From the NCBI GenBank assembly GCA_022843505.1, contig JALHNN010000145.1, positions 1-6,781 on the forward strand: a stretch of 6,781 bases of DNA, in the 5' to 3' direction. Both the position numbers and the translations under genes were made by a program. The notes under the pieces are model-generated. The model worked only from the letters and a program-made list of their open reading frames with translations. It made no database searches and was not told the origin of the DNA. This document shows, one piece after another, positions 6,341-6,781 of this stretch (the first letter of the stretch is position 1; the number at the start of each line of letters is the position of its first letter). This stretch comes from Sulfuritalea sp. Lineage in GTDB: Bacteria; Pseudomonadota; Gammaproteobacteria; Burkholderiales; Rhodocyclaceae.

Positions 6341-6374
6341 GCTGCCTCCGCCGGGCCGCCCCAAGGAGGCAGCA
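6340..6374 (-). promoter_or_regulatory. Hairpin masking the ribosome binding site of the dihydroorotase-like gene
   Basis: Bases 6340-6349 and 6365-6374 form a perfect 10-bp inverted repeat (TGCTGCCTCC against GGAGGCAGCA in mRNA sense). The 3' arm contains the Shine-Dalgarno GGAGG (6345-6349), 4 bases before the ATG, and the stem reaches the A of the ATG itself. Folding would block initiation. The loop is 15 bases, G- and C-rich. Enteric pyrC is known to be controlled by an RBS-masking leader hairpin, but that gene is a different dihydroorotase class, so any shared control is only an analogy. Confidence 0.55.
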
Positions 6375-6389
6375 AGCCAACCATACGGA

Positions 6390-6498
6390 GCGGGCAAAGC
6401 CCGCGAACAATAGTCGCCCCCGTCCACGGGGCGTAGGCGGGAATTCGCAGAGCACTGCTCTGCGCCGCCGTAGCCGACTGGCAGCGCAATGCCAGTCG
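6390..6498. repeat. Cluster of four further inverted repeats between pyrB and the dihydroorotase-like gene
   Basis: Four perfect inverted repeats follow each other: GCGGGC/GCCCGC (6390-6395, 6399-6404), CGCCCC/GGGGCG (6415-6420, 6428-6433), a 9-bp pair around one base (6446-6454, 6456-6464) and a 9-bp pair around six bases (CGACTGGCA, 6475-6483, and TGCCAGTCG, 6490-6498). With the masking hairpin at 6340-6374 they occupy most of the 191-base gap. None is followed by a T-run on the pyrB strand. The arrangement looks like a composite dispersed intergenic repeat of the REP kind, not a gene; no coding region is supported here. Confidence 0.6.
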
Positions 6499-6531
6499 TG
6501 GGGCAGGGGATGGGGGGAAGGTCGTCATGGT

Positions 6532-6781
6532 TCAGCTTCCGCCGAGCATGGCCATCACCGCCATGCGCACCGCGATGCCGAAGGTCACCTGCGGCAGGAT
6601 CACCGCCTGGCCTCCGTCGGCCACCGCCGAATCGATCTCGACGCCGCGGTTCATCGGTCCCGGGTGCATGACAATCGCGTCGGGCTTGGCCAGCGCCAGC
6701 TTTTCCGGCGTCAGGCCCCAGGACTTGAAAAACTCCTGGGTCGAGGGCAGCAGCGCGCCCTGCATGCGCTCGTTCTGCAGG
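6532..6781 (-). CDS. pyrB: Aspartate carbamoyltransferase catalytic chain, 3' end only
   Basis: Partial: only the last 83 codons are in the window, with the 5' end beyond base 6781. The visible part reads LQNERMQGALLPSTQEFFKSWG, then DAIVMHPGPMNRGVEI and QVTFGIAVRMAVMAML, the typical C-terminal third of class I aspartate carbamoyltransferase. The HPGPMNRG loop corresponds to the HPLPR substrate-binding loop of the E. coli enzyme. The enzyme joins carbamoyl phosphate to aspartate, the first committed step of pyrimidine synthesis. It ends in TGA at 6532-6534. The dihydroorotase-like gene follows on the same strand after 191 bases; in Pseudomonas the corresponding partner proteins form one dodecameric complex, and the same is inferred here. 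In related genomes pyrR often lies upstream, which cannot be checked. Confidence 0.93.
   Translation of the reverse strand, partial: LQNERMQGALLPSTQEFFKSWGLTPEKLALAKPDAIVMHPGPMNRGVEIDSAVADGGQAVILPQVTFGIAVRMAVMAMLGGS

Noticed and set aside
5021..6413. Plus-strand open frames opposite the dihydroorotase-like gene
   Set aside because: Antisense shadows of a full-length conserved gene; no domain recognised.
6341..6427. Longer start for the dihydroorotase-like gene at 6427
   Set aside because: The added 29 residues are encoded by the palindromic repeat region, have no family counterpart, and the ATG at 6340 has its own GGAGG and the conserved MKIHIKNGRL start.
6337..6528. Small open frame in the pyrB to dihydroorotase-like gap (63 codons)
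   Set aside because: It is composed of the inverted repeats, lacks a ribosome site and continues into the dihydroorotase-like start; it looks like translated repeat DNA.

Overview
The window is ordinary chromosomal core DNA from a GC-rich proteobacterium. It is most likely a betaproteobacterium of the Rhodocyclales kind (Azoarcus, Thauera, Dechloromonas or Accumulibacter relatives). That placement is inferred from remembered protein similarity, the very high third-position GC, and the gene order pilU-pilT-yggS-proC-yggT-yggU next to pyrC-pyrB, which resembles a neighbourhood also found in Pseudomonas. There are nine protein genes (two cut by the window edges). I see no tRNA, rRNA, CRISPR array, insertion sequence or phage gene, and no stretch over 300 bases lacks a gene.

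Left part (1-2699): the 3' end of an RlmL-type 23S rRNA guanine methyltransferase reads rightward and converges, one base apart, on the leftward pair pilT-pilU. These encode the two hexameric ATPases that retract type IV pili. The 123-base pilT-pilU gap is full of inverted repeats. The strongest is a 24-bp stem whose tetraloop is the pilT stop codon.

Middle (2700-5064): diverging from pilT across a 45-base gap is a tightly packed rightward cluster: yggS (PLP homeostasis), proC (last step of proline synthesis), yggT (membrane protein) and yggU (DUF167). Two of the three junctions are 4-base start/stop overlaps and the third is a 6-base gap, so the genes look translationally coupled.

Right part (5057-6781): the leftward pyrimidine genes. 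The end of pyrB (aspartate carbamoyltransferase) is followed by a 191-base gap with five successive hairpins, then by a dihydroorotase-like gene that has lost four of the five expected metal ligands and is probably a structural pseudo-enzyme of the PyrX/PyrC' type. The last hairpin hides that gene's ribosome binding site. The dihydroorotase-like gene and yggU converge and share eight bases, both ending Leu-Ser-stop inside a 10-bp palindrome.

I found no novel multi-gene system. The items that deserve a second look are the non-catalytic dihydroorotase homologue, the RBS-masking hairpin before it, the palindrome cluster between pyrB and pyrC, and the stop-codon hairpin of pilT.
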